Source of the DNA: Herbidospora daliensis
GTDB taxonomy: Bacteria > Actinomycetota > Actinomycetes > Streptosporangiales > Streptosporangiaceae
Direction of reading: 5' to 3'
DNA: 64,000 bases
Assembly (NCBI RefSeq): GCF_001570585.1
Contig: NZ_BBXF01000003.1
Location: 1,027,353 to 1,091,352 of the forward strand
The position numbers were made by a program, and so were the translations under genes. The notes beneath the pieces are model-generated. The model did no database searches, was not told the DNA's origin, and saw only the letters and a list, made by a program, of their open reading frames with translations. Below, piece after piece: positions 19,378 to 31,977 of the stretch; position 1 is the stretch's first letter, and every line of letters begins with the position of its first letter.

Positions 19378-20675
19378 ATGCGGAAGAGCCATCCGCTGGT
19401 CTACAAGCGATAAGGCTGCAAGGGGCGGAGAGGGAACTGCCCGAGACTGGGCGACCCGGGGCACGGGTCGTGGTACTTCGCAGTGCAGGTCCAAGGGCTA
19501 TCTGGCCGACGTGAGCGCGTCCAGCGGAGGTTACGCCAGCCGGGGCGAGGCCGCGCGAGCAGGTCGGATCCTAATCGCAGCCGAGCAGGAAAATTTCGAT
19601 CGGAGTGGGCTGCACGGTGGCGCAGGGGCTTCGGCACTGGCTGGCGTCTGACCAGGGCATCCGGCCGAGAACTCATCAGAGCTACGCGGACCATGTCCGC
19701 CTGCATCTGATCCCGGCGCTGGGGCGGATCAGGCTGTCGGAACTCTCCCAGCGCCATGTACAGCGGATGTTCATCGCGCTGGGCAACCGCCGAAACCGCT
19801 ATGGCAAGCCGTTGACGGCGGCATCGCTGGAGCGGATCCGCGCCACGCTACGGGTGTCGCTGAATGAGGCCGTACGGGAAGGGCTGATCGACGGCAATCC
19901 TGCCCGCAACCTGCGGCTGCGTGCTTCGCCGCGTCCACGGGCGTAAGTGTGGACCGACAGGCGGGTGGCGGTGTGGAAGGCCACTGGTGAGAGACCTGCG
20001 GTGGCAGTCTGGACGATCGCGCAGCTGGTGGCTTTCCTGGACGGGGTCCGCGATGATCGGCTGTTCCCTTTGTGGTGGCTGGCCGCACTCCGTGGGCTGC
20101 GTCGGGGCGAGCTGGCTGGCCTGCGTTGGATGGACCTCAGCCTGGAGACCGCCGAACTCGTTGTTGAACGGCAACTGGTGCAGGTCGACGGAAAATTGGT
20201 CGCCTCGCCACCCAAGAGCGCGGCCAGCCGGCGCACCGTCGCACTGGACAGGCAGACAGTCCGCCTCCTACGGCGTCATGAGCACGACCTACGAAGAGAG
20301 AGGTCCCGCCGCGGGGAGCCTTGGGATGATTCCGCCGGTGTCTTCATACGCCAGGACGGTCGTACGGTGGCGCCGGACTATCTGACCTACCGGTTCCTTA
20401 AGCTGGTAGAAGAGAGCGGGCTACCGCCGGTACGGTTGCACGACCTGCGACACGGAGCCGCCACGATGGTGCTAGCCGCGCATGTGGATCTGCCAGTGGT
20501 GCAGGGGCAGGTGGGGCATGCCAGCATCGTGCTGACCGCCGACACCTACACCTCGGTTCTGCCGGAGCTACACCATCGAGCGGCCGAGGCGACGGCGAGG
20601 CTGGTGATATCGGCAGCGCGGGGAACCGCCCGGAAGGTGCGGCGGGGCAAATGCGGCTGGATGACCCAGGTATGA
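19378..20675 (+). pseudogene. Tyrosine recombinase (integrase), inactivated
   Basis: Paralogue of the intact integrase at 35148-36431, in the same orientation and with the same downstream sequence. Starting at ATG 19378 it reads MRKSHPLVYKR, then TAA at 19411-19413 where the intact copy has Cys. Frameshifts follow near 19530-19610, then GIRPRTHQSYADHVRLHL, another stop (TAA at 19944-19946, Gln in the copy), and finally an intact catalytic half with ALRGLRRGELAGLRW, LHDLRHGAATMVLAAHV, GHASIVLTADTYTSV. The Arg, His-x-x-Arg, His and Tyr residues are present, but the arm/core-binding half is broken, so the element it served is probably immobile. The copies differ at many bases, so this is not a recent duplication. 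Confidence 0.85.
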
Positions 20676-20738
20676 CCCATCCGTTTCCCAGGCCATGATC
20701 GTGGGATCTTGGACCTGAGAGGATGTGCAGGTCATAGG

Positions 20739-20790
20739 TGGTGGGGCGCCAGGGATTCGAACCCTGAACCTACGGATTAAAAGTTCGCAG
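20739..20790 (-). repeat. tRNA-Lys 3'-end attachment-site copy 1
   Basis: Read on the minus strand this is CGAACTTTTAATCCG (anticodon arm, UUU), a perfect T arm around GGTTCGAAT, the 3' acceptor half and CCA. It is identical over 52 bases to 36495-36546 except for one base at 20785. No 5' half of a tRNA follows, as the sequence diverges after 20790. It sits 63 bases after the dead integrase, the usual place for attL/attR. Interpreted as an attachment-site scar. Confidence 0.75.
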
Positions 20791-21983
20791 CATTAATGCC
20801 GCCCAATGCCGCAGGCTGTCTATTTCTATTAGAGCGCCCGGATTCGCTGCTGTCAAAGTCCCCGCTGGTGGTGCGCAGTGCCGCCCCGTATCGCGTACCA
20901 ATGAGCAACCGCCGAGCAACTATGAATCACCGGTCGGCCTTTGCCGAATCACGGTGGGGTGATCTCATAACCTGGCCCTCACGCTCGCTCGCCCTGATGA
21001 GAAGGCGGAGCGGCATCGAGCACCGCGATTGGTGGCGTTGAGTAGTGAGCGGCCCATTGAGCAGGGGAATCCGGATCCCATCATCGATCAAGAGCGGATT
21101 GCGAGTTTGACTATCCGTCGGCGAGCCTGGCTCAGCGGAGTCCGTCATGAGTACTCATGTGCGGATTGATCTGCACGGATGGATTTTGCGCAGGCATAGT
21201 GTTGATGGTGACTCGCTTCAGCCGATCTCTCCGTCACGTGTATGGCCAGGTGAAGGTGTCCAGGGAGAGCGCGGAGGACCTTCGCACCCGGCTTCCGCGC
21301 TCTCCGTGCATCACTTGTCCGCAACAGTGAGGCGTTACGTGCTTTCAACGGTACATTCCGTCATGGTCGGGCACTGTTAGTGCAACACCGGGCAAGCAAG
21401 GTCCTTGTGGGCAAGTCTCGGCGTCGCGGGTTCATGTCCGCGATCTCTATGGCTCTGGACGGTGCATCGCAGATACCTACGGTTGGCCCGGGAGGGCATC
21501 CAGCCCGGGGCGGCCAGCAGTCTCGTTGCCACTGTTGTACGTGTTGCCATTGCCGTTGGGATGTCGCTCACCTCGCCGGTAGCTGAACCGGCGACGTTCG
21601 AGGATGAGTGGAGTCCGCACTCGAACTGGTCCCGAAAGCGCGCACCTCGAAGGGCACGTGCATGTGCCGGGAGCCGCCCCCGGGGGCGCGGCGGCCTTGG
21701 TAAGTGAGCGATTTCGGCCGCAATCGATGGGTGGGTTTGGCGTCATTTCAAGGGGTACGCCCCACTTGAACTGCCGCGGCCTGGATCACGGGCGACGCGG
21801 TCAAGTTGATCTCGCTCGGCCGGCCAACGCCCACGAGGGCGAGCGCTTTCGGCGGCGGCCTGTCGGTGTCATCGGCGTCGTCATCGGGATCACGGTGGTG
21901 GACCTGCTGAACCGGGCGCCGGTCAGCAGGCGACGGAGATCTACTCCCTGCTGGTTGTGCGAGGCATACGCGGAGGAGAACTC
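20791..21983. other. Left end of the second island, no intact gene
   Basis: About 1.2 kb without a supportable gene. A transposase C-terminal relic is at about 21033-21126 (listed separately). The remaining open frames, for example around 21600-21990, show no family pattern. The stretch must include the promoter for the SRPBCC-ADH pair that starts at 21984. Confidence 0.45.
21033..21126 (+). pseudogene. Transposase C-terminal remnant
   Basis: The frame ends ERIASLTIRRRAWLSGVRHE then YSCAD and TGA at 21124-21126. Both the DNA and the peptide match the tail at 1440-1538 (RRRDRLGGILQEYSHAA), the typical end of an integrase-core IS transposase. The similarity continues past the stop (cacggatgga). 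No other part of the gene is present. Confidence 0.5.
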
Positions 21984-22526
21984 ATGGAACTGACGGCCAC
22001 GACAACCATTCGCAGACCCGCGACCGAGGTCTACGCGTTCTGGCGCGACCTGGAGAACCTGCCGACGTTCATGGCGCATCTCCAGGAGGTCCGCGCCACG
22101 GGTGACCGTACGAGCCGGTGGGTCGCCGACGCGCCGTTCGGCAAGGACATCGCGTGGGACGCGGAGATCCTCGAGGAGAGGCCCGGCGAGAAGATCTCCT
22201 GGCGGTCGGCCGCCGACGCCGACGTGCCCAACGCCGGCACGGTCCGCTTCACGCCCGCCCCGGACGGAATCAGCACCGAGGTGCACATCGCGCTGGTGTA
22301 CGACATCCCGGGCGGCACGATCGGCAAGGCGGTCGCCAAGTACTTCGGCGAGGAACCCCACCAGCAGCTCGACGACGACCTGCGCCGGCTCAAGCAGGTC
22401 ATGGAGACCGGCGAGGTCGTCCGGTCCGACGGCGCGCCGTGGGGCAAGCGGGCCCGCGAGGAGTTCCCGCAGCGTCCGGCGCAACCGCTGTCGGACGCCG
22501 AACTCGCGAAGGGAGCAGGCCGATGA
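21984..22526 (+). CDS. SRPBCC-family (START-like) protein
   Basis: 180 aa, from ATG 21984 with a strong GGAGGAG seven bases upstream. It opens MELTATTTIRRPATEVYAFW, has LPTFMAHLQEV, and later ISWRSAADADVPNAGTV and a helix at YDIPGGTIGKAVAKYF. This is the helix-grip SRPBCC pattern (COG5637/polyketide cyclase-like group), a cavity fold that binds hydrophobic small molecules. Substrate unknown. No signal or membrane segment. Its TGA overlaps the ATG of the next gene (ATGA), so the two are translationally coupled and probably act together. An alternative start at 21957 is less likely given the ribosome site. Confidence 0.85.
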   Translation: MELTATTTIRRPATEVYAFWRDLENLPTFMAHLQEVRATGDRTSRWVADAPFGKDIAWDAEILEERPGEKISWRSAADADVPNAGTVRFTPAPDGISTEVHIALVYDIPGGTIGKAVAKYFGEEPHQQLDDDLRRLKQVMETGEVVRSDGAPWGKRAREEFPQRPAQPLSDAELAKGAGR

Positions 22527-23698
22527 GAGCCAACACCTGGGCGGGCCGCAACAAGGTCGAGGTCCGTGACGTGCCGGACCCGAGGATCCTGAACAAGCGC
22601 GACGCCGTCGTGCGGATCACCTCCACCGCGATCTGCGGTTCGGACCTGCACCTGGTCGACGGGTATGTGCCCACGATGCAGGACGGCGACGTCATGGGGC
22701 ACGAGTTCATGGGCGAGGTGGTCGAGGTCGGCCCCGATGTCGCTGCGGAGCGGCTGCGCGTCGGGGACCGGGTCGTCGTGCCCTTCCCGATCGCCTGCGG
22801 GGCGTGTAACGCGTGCGCCGCCGAGCTGTACTCCTGCTGCGAGAACACCAATCCCAACGCCGGGATCGCCGAGAAGATGTTCGGCCACCCGGTCGCCGGG
22901 ATCTTCGGCTACTCGCACCTGACCGGCGGCTTCGCGGGCGGCCAGGCGCAGTACGCGCGGGTGCCGTTCGCCGACGTCGGCCCGCTGAAGATCGAGTCGG
23001 ACCTGGCCGACGAGCAGGTGCTGTTCCTGTCCGACATCCTGCCCACCGGCTACATGGGCGCCGAGATGTGCGACATCCAGCCGAGCGACGTGGTGGCCGT
23101 GTGGGGGGCCGGCCCGGTCGGCCAGTTCGCCATGGACAGCGCCCGGGTCCTCGGCGCGGCCAAGGTCATCGCCATCGACAAGGAGCCCTACCGGCTGGAG
23201 ATGGCCGAGCGGGCGGGCCACATCCCGGTCAACTTCGAGGAGGTCGACGTCCGGTCCCGGCTGCTGGAGCTGACGGGCGGCCGGGGACCGGACAAGTGCA
23301 TCGACGCCGTCGGCCTGGAGGCCACTCACGGCAGCGCCCACATCGCCACCTACGACCGGGTCAAGCAGGCCGTGCGGGCCGAGAGCGACCGTCCGCACGT
23401 GCTGCGCCAGGCGATCATGTCGTGCCGTAGCGGCGGCGTGGTGTCGGTGATCGGCGTCTACGGCGGGCTGCTGGACAAGTTCCCGGCCGGGGCGTGGATG
23501 AACCGGTCGCTGACGTTGCGTACCGGGCAGTGCCACGTGCAGCGCTACATGAAGCCGTTGCTGGGGCGCATCGAGGGCGGGGAGCTGGATCCGACCCGGA
23601 TCATCACGCACACGCTGCCGCTTGAGGAGGCGGAGCGCGGCTTCGAGCTCTTCAAGAACAAGGAGGACCACTGCGAGAAGGTCGTCCTCAAACCCTGA
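22523..23698 (+). CDS. Zinc-dependent alcohol dehydrogenase (formaldehyde dehydrogenase-like)
   Basis: 391 aa medium-chain dehydrogenase. Catalytic zinc site ICGSDLH with a downstream GHEFMGEV; the structural zinc loop ACGACNACAAELYSCC has the expected cysteines. NAD-binding WGAGPVGQFAMDSA. An insertion after the zinc loop and the sequence TGGFAGGQAQYARVPFADV are typical of the glutathione-independent formaldehyde dehydrogenase-like subgroup. Likely oxidises an aldehyde or alcohol with NAD(P). ATG 22523 overlaps the SRPBCC stop by ATGA. It converges on a second dehydrogenase of the same broad group across a shared hairpin. Confidence 0.9.
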   Translation: MRANTWAGRNKVEVRDVPDPRILNKRDAVVRITSTAICGSDLHLVDGYVPTMQDGDVMGHEFMGEVVEVGPDVAAERLRVGDRVVVPFPIACGACNACAAELYSCCENTNPNAGIAEKMFGHPVAGIFGYSHLTGGFAGGQAQYARVPFADVGPLKIESDLADEQVLFLSDILPTGYMGAEMCDIQPSDVVAVWGAGPVGQFAMDSARVLGAAKVIAIDKEPYRLEMAERAGHIPVNFEEVDVRSRLLELTGGRGPDKCIDAVGLEATHGSAHIATYDRVKQAVRAESDRPHVLRQAIMSCRSGGVVSVIGVYGGLLDKFPAGAWMNRSLTLRTGQCHVQRYMKPLLGRIEGGELDPTRIITHTLPLEEAERGFELFKNKEDHCEKVVLKP

Positions 23699-23707
23699 GG
23701 GCGTCCG

Positions 23708-23739
23708 AGCGGCCGGTCCCCATTCGGGGGCCGGCCGCT
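23708..23739. terminator. Bidirectional hairpin terminator
   Basis: Arms agcggccgg (23708-23716) and ccggccgct (23731-23739) pair perfectly, with a further CCCC/GGGG pairing inside and an ATTC loop. It lies nine bases after one dehydrogenase stop and just before the stop of the convergent one, so it can serve both. Confidence 0.8.
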
Positions 23740-23745
23740 GTGGGC

Positions 23746-24897
23746 TCAGTTGAGCTGGTTGGGGTGGATGACGACCTTGGTCCAGCCGGGATCCCGCCGG
23801 TCGAAGTGCTCATAGCCACCCGGTACGTCGTCCAGGTTCAGCTCATGTGAGACGACCCAGGACGGCTTGGCCTTCCCCTCGTGGATGAGCCGGGAGAGCT
23901 TCCGGTTGTAGCTCTTCACATTGCACTGGCCGTTGCCGATCTTCTGGCCCTTGAACCAGAACATCCCGTAGTCGAAGGCGACCTCGCCCTGCTTGAAGAG
24001 ATCGTCCGGGCTGCCGGGGTCCGTCGGGATGAAGACGCCCACGACGCCGATGGTCCCGGTGAACTTGACCGATTTGACCAGGTCGTTGAGCGTCATGTTG
24101 GGGTGCTCGTTCCCCTGCGGGTCGTGCGCTTGGTAACCCACGCACTCGCAGCCCCGGTCGGCGCCCAGGCCGTCGGTGAGCTCCATGATCTGATCGACCG
24201 GTGACGCCTTGGAGTCGTCGATCGCGATCGCGCCGATCTCCTCGGCCTTGGCGAGCCGGTCGGGGTGGCGGTCGACGACCATCACCTTGCTCGCGCTCTT
24301 GATCGTGGCGGAGTAGGCCGCCATCAGACCGACGGGCCCCGCTCCGTAGACCACGACCGTGTCGCCCGCCTCCACCTGGGCGAGTTGGGTCGCGTGCCAG
24401 CCGGTCGGCCAGATGTCGGCGAGCATCACGTAGTCGTTCTGCTTCTCCTGTGCGTCCTCTGGCAGGACGAGGCAGTTGACGTCGCCGAACGGCACGCGCA
24501 ACAGCTCGGCCTGGCCGCCGCTGTAGGGGCCCATGTCCGCGAAACCGTAGGCCGCCCCGGCCATGCCCGGCTCGGGATTGGTGGTGAGGCAGTAGGCCGT
24601 CAGGCCCTTCTCGCAGTTCTCGCAGAAGCCGCACGAGATGTTGAACGGCATGCAGACCAGGTCGCCGACGCGGACGTGGTAGACGGCCGGTCCGGTCTCG
24701 ACCACTTCGCCGAGGTTCTCGTGGCCGAGGATCCGGCCTGTCTCGAAGTCGGTCCGGCCTTCGTACATGTGCAGGTCCGACCCGCAGATGTTGGTCGTGG
24801 TGATGCGTACCAGGACATCGGTGGGTTGCTCGATGCGCGCGTCGAGGACCTGCTCGACATCGACCTGTCGAGGTCCGTTGTATACGACTGCTCTCAT
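23746..24897 (-). CDS. Zinc-dependent alcohol dehydrogenase, last gene of the stress operon
   Basis: 383 aa medium-chain dehydrogenase from ATG 24895-24897 (GAGGAAAT ribosome site). Zinc site NICGSDLHMYEGRT and GHENLGEV; structural zinc cysteines in SCGFCENCEKGLTAYC; nucleotide binding VYGAGPVGLMAAYSA. Followed by DRHPDRLAKAEEIGA. Also of the formaldehyde dehydrogenase-like subgroup but clearly different from the convergent gene at 22523 (only the core motifs are shared). It follows the DUF1931 gene by 53 bases, so it is probably read with the chaperone operon. Likely role: removing reactive aldehydes during stress (inferred). Confidence 0.9.
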   Translation of the reverse strand: MRAVVYNGPRQVDVEQVLDARIEQPTDVLVRITTTNICGSDLHMYEGRTDFETGRILGHENLGEVVETGPAVYHVRVGDLVCMPFNISCGFCENCEKGLTAYCLTTNPEPGMAGAAYGFADMGPYSGGQAELLRVPFGDVNCLVLPEDAQEKQNDYVMLADIWPTGWHATQLAQVEAGDTVVVYGAGPVGLMAAYSATIKSASKVMVVDRHPDRLAKAEEIGAIAIDDSKASPVDQIMELTDGLGADRGCECVGYQAHDPQGNEHPNMTLNDLVKSVKFTGTIGVVGVFIPTDPGSPDDLFKQGEVAFDYGMFWFKGQKIGNGQCNVKSYNRKLSRLIHEGKAKPSWVVSHELNLDDVPGGYEHFDRRDPGWTKVVIHPNQLN

Positions 24898-24950
24898 GAT
24901 TTCCTCGCATGTGGTTGTGGTCGCTGGATCGCCTTGCCCGTGCGCCCCGG

Positions 24951-25400
24951 TCAGAGCAGCAGATTGAAGACGCTCATCGTGCGCTCCCACTGCTCGGTCG
25001 CGGGGTTCTTCACCTCCGGATCCACGATCTTGAAGGTCTGGGCCAGTGCCACCGACAGGCCGCCGACGATCTCCGGCAGGCGGTCGACGGTCTCCTCGCC
25101 GATCGACAGGTCCAGCGGAGGCAGCGTGGCGAGCTGCTCCAGGATCGGTTTCAGCTCGATGTCCTCGTCCAGGTTCCGGAACCGGTGGATGCTCTCCTGG
25201 AGGCCCTTGGTGACGGGCAGGTCGCTGGGTTCGATGACGTCGCGATGGTTCGCCTTGGCGTGGGCCTGGCCCATCACCAGCAGATCGTGGACCTTGTCGT
25301 TCACGAAGTCGCCGTAGCGCCGCAGGTCGTTCTTGTCGACGTCGACACCTGCGGCGCTGCGGAAGAACCGTTCGAATCTCGGCACCGCCATGAGAACCAT
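24951..25400 (-). CDS. DUF1931 protein (bacterial histone-fold family)
   Basis: 149 aa. PRFERFFRSAAGVDVDKNDL, then NDKVHDLLVMGQAHAKAN, EPSDLPVTKGLQESIH, and LPPLDLSIGEETVDRLPEIV. This is the DUF1931 pattern, a family whose known structure (from Aquifex) is a double histone fold. Each half shows the helix-strand-helix spacing, including the D-L-P element after the long helix. DNA binding is plausible but not shown for the family as a whole. Start is ATG at 25398-25400 with GGAG upstream; a second ATG at 25391 is possible. Situated between the TrxR-like gene (28 bases) and the dehydrogenase. Confidence 0.85.
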   Translation of the reverse strand: MVLMAVPRFERFFRSAAGVDVDKNDLRRYGDFVNDKVHDLLVMGQAHAKANHRDVIEPSDLPVTKGLQESIHRFRNLDEDIELKPILEQLATLPPLDLSIGEETVDRLPEIVGGLSVALAQTFKIVDPEVKNPATEQWERTMSVFNLLL

Positions 25401-25427
25401 GGAGGTCTCCTTCCTTCCGGCCCGGAG

Positions 25428-27098
25428 TCACTCCCCGGCCTGGAGGTAGTCGTGGATCAGCCGTACGGCCATGGCGCCTTCACCGACCGCCGCGGCCACC
25501 CGCTTGACCGACCCGCTCCGCACGTCCCCGGCCGCGAACACGCCCGCCCTGCTCGTCTCCAGCGGGAACGGCCGACCGGCGGAGTCGGGCGTGTCCTGCC
25601 TGCCGGACCGGGTGGCGTCCGCGCCCGTCAGGATGTAGCCCTGCGGGTCGAGCGCGATCTCGTCGGCCAGCCAGGTGGTGTACGGCTCCGCGCCGATGAA
25701 GATGAACATCGCGCGGGCCTCGATCGTGGAACGCTCGCCGGTGCGGTTGTCCTCGGCGCTGACCGCGGCGAGCTTGTCCTCTCCGATCAGCTCCCGGACC
25801 TCGGTGTTCAGCAGGATCTGGATCTGGGAGTGCCGTTCGATCTCGACGGCCAGGTAGCGGGACATGGTCCTGGACAGCGCGTCCTCCCGCACGAGCAGCC
25901 GGACACAGGCGGCGTGCCGGGCCAGGAACAGGGCGGCCTGACCGGCCGAGTTGCCTCCGCCTACGATGACGATCGGCTCCTGCTCGCACATCTGGGCTTC
26001 GACCATGGTCGCCGCGTAGTAGACGCTCGTGGTCTCGAACTTCTCCAGGTTCGGGACGTCGAGCCTCCGGTAGCGGACGCCGGTCGCGATGATCAGGGTG
26101 CGCGCGTGGATCGCGCCGCCCTCCCCGACGGTGACGATGTGATCACCCGCGTCCAGGTGCAGTTCGCATGCCTGTGCGGGGACCAGGAGCTGCGCGCCGA
26201 ACTTGTCGGCCTGGATCACCGCCCGCTCCGCCAGTTCGCCGCCGGAGAGCCCGGCCGGGAAGCCGAGGTAGTTCTCGATCCGGGAGGAGGTGCTCGCCTG
26301 ACCGCCCGTCGCGACGTTCTCCAGGGCCAGCGTCACGAGGCCCTCCGACGCTCCGTAGACCGCCGCCGCCAGGCCCGCCGGTCCGGCCCCGATGACGAGC
26401 AGGTCGCATCGGGTCTGCCGCACCTGTGGCGCCGGGAGCCCGATCGCCCTGGCCAGCTCCGTAGTGCTCGGGTTGCGGAGCACCGTCTCGCCGCGCAGGA
26501 TAACGACCGGGGTCTCCTCCGGGGTGACGCCCATGCTCCGCAGGAATCGCTCCGCCTCTTGATCCTTCTCGAGGTCGATCCACCGGTGCGGCAGCCGGTT
26601 GCGTGCCGCGAACTCCCGCAGCCGCCGGGAATCGGCGGAGAAGCAGGAGCCGATGATGCGGAATCCAGCGCCCAGTCCGATGAGCATCGTGCGGCGGATG
26701 AGGTAGGCGCGCAGGATCAGGTCGCCGAGTCCCGGATCCCCGGCGACCAGGCGGCGGAGCGCGTCCGCCGGGACGGCGAGGACCTCGCCGTCCTCGGCCA
26801 CCACGCCGGTGACGAAGCCCACCTGGCCGGTGAGTACGTTGAGCTCTCCCAGGAACCGGCCTGCCCCGTGGACGCCGATCACCCGTTCGTCGCCTCCGAA
26901 TCCCTCGACCGTCGCGACCTTGCCGGCCAGGACGGCGAAGAACTCGGCGCATGGAACACCCTCCGCGTACAGAACCTCGTCCCGGCGGACCCGGCGCCGC
27001 TCGCCGTGCGGGGCGAGCGCCTGGAACTGCGCGTCGCTCAGCCTCGGGTAGGCCCCCTGCGGGTCGGGCGTCTCTTGGATCTCAGGCGGCCAGCGCAT
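25428..27098 (-). CDS. cNMP-binding/thioredoxin reductase-like flavoprotein
   Basis: 556 aa from ATG 27096-27098; an upstream GTG at 27113 would add five residues. Domains in order: cyclic nucleotide-binding-like (EFFAVLAGKVATV, RFLGELNVLTG; residues about 20-140), a small region with CFSADSRRLREFAARNRLPH and PVVILRGETVLRNPS that resembles a thioredoxin/glutaredoxin-type fold, then an FAD/NAD(P) reductase (GAGPAGLAAAVYGASEG, GGQASTSSRIENYLGFP, GGGNSAGQAALFLAR, GVFAAGDV). Where thioredoxin reductases have the CATC redox pair, this one has YYAATMVEA, so it lacks the usual active-site disulfide. It overlaps the thioredoxin gene by 17 bases. It may pass electrons to that thioredoxin by another route, or reduce a different partner. 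Confidence 0.87.
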   Translation of the reverse strand: MRWPPEIQETPDPQGAYPRLSDAQFQALAPHGERRRVRRDEVLYAEGVPCAEFFAVLAGKVATVEGFGGDERVIGVHGAGRFLGELNVLTGQVGFVTGVVAEDGEVLAVPADALRRLVAGDPGLGDLILRAYLIRRTMLIGLGAGFRIIGSCFSADSRRLREFAARNRLPHRWIDLEKDQEAERFLRSMGVTPEETPVVILRGETVLRNPSTTELARAIGLPAPQVRQTRCDLLVIGAGPAGLAAAVYGASEGLVTLALENVATGGQASTSSRIENYLGFPAGLSGGELAERAVIQADKFGAQLLVPAQACELHLDAGDHIVTVGEGGAIHARTLIIATGVRYRRLDVPNLEKFETTSVYYAATMVEAQMCEQEPIVIVGGGNSAGQAALFLARHAACVRLLVREDALSRTMSRYLAVEIERHSQIQILLNTEVRELIGEDKLAAVSAEDNRTGERSTIEARAMFIFIGAEPYTTWLADEIALDPQGYILTGADATRSGRQDTPDSAGRPFPLETSRAGVFAAGDVRSGSVKRVAAAVGEGAMAVRLIHDYLQAGE

Positions 27099-27525
27099 GG
27101 TCCACCCACTCACGGAGGACGGGAGCCGGCGCCGCGCCCGATCGCCGGGTGACGACCCGGCCCTGATCGATCATGGCGAGCGTCGGGATGGCCCGTACGG
27201 TGAAGCGTTCCGAGAGCCGGGGCGCTTCGTCCACATTCACCTCCACCAGCTTCAGGCGGCCGGCACGTTCGGCCGCGATCTGTTCGAGCGCCGGGCTGAC
27301 CATGCGGCAGGGGCCGCACCAGGGTGCCCAGAAGTCGACGAGCACCGGGATCCGGGCCGCCTCGACGACCTCGCTGAAGTCGTCGTCACCGGCCTCGGTG
27401 ACCCAGGGAAGCGGCTGGTGGCATTGGCCGCACCGCGGGATCCCCGAATCGGCACGCGGCAGCCGGTTCCTCCGTCCGCAGGTGGAGCACGACACGACCC
27501 TCGCATCCTTGGTCGGTGACCGCAT
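27082..27525 (-). CDS. trxC: Thioredoxin 2-like protein with zinc finger
   Basis: 147 aa. The N-terminus carries two CxxC pairs (CSTCGRRN and RCGQCHQP), the zinc finger that marks TrxC/thioredoxin-2. The thioredoxin domain follows with FWAPWCGPCRMVSPALEQI and the cis-proline region RAIPTLAMIDQG. It should reduce protein disulfides in the cytoplasm; TrxC-type proteins are tied to oxidative stress in other bacteria. It lies two bases after clpB in the operon and overlaps the flavoprotein gene, so expression is coupled. The TrxC name rests on the zinc-finger architecture. Confidence 0.92.
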   Translation of the reverse strand: MRSPTKDARVVSCSTCGRRNRLPRADSGIPRCGQCHQPLPWVTEAGDDDFSEVVEAARIPVLVDFWAPWCGPCRMVSPALEQIAAERAGRLKLVEVNVDEAPRLSERFTVRAIPTLAMIDQGRVVTRRSGAAPAPVLREWVDHALAA

Positions 27526-27527
27526 GG

Positions 27528-31976
<4,449 letters not shown>

Positions 31977-31977
31977 G

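Noticed and set aside
21604-21993. Possible membrane protein frame upstream of the SRPBCC gene
   Set aside because: Only one weak hydrophobic stretch and no ribosome site; it overlaps the clear SRPBCC start.
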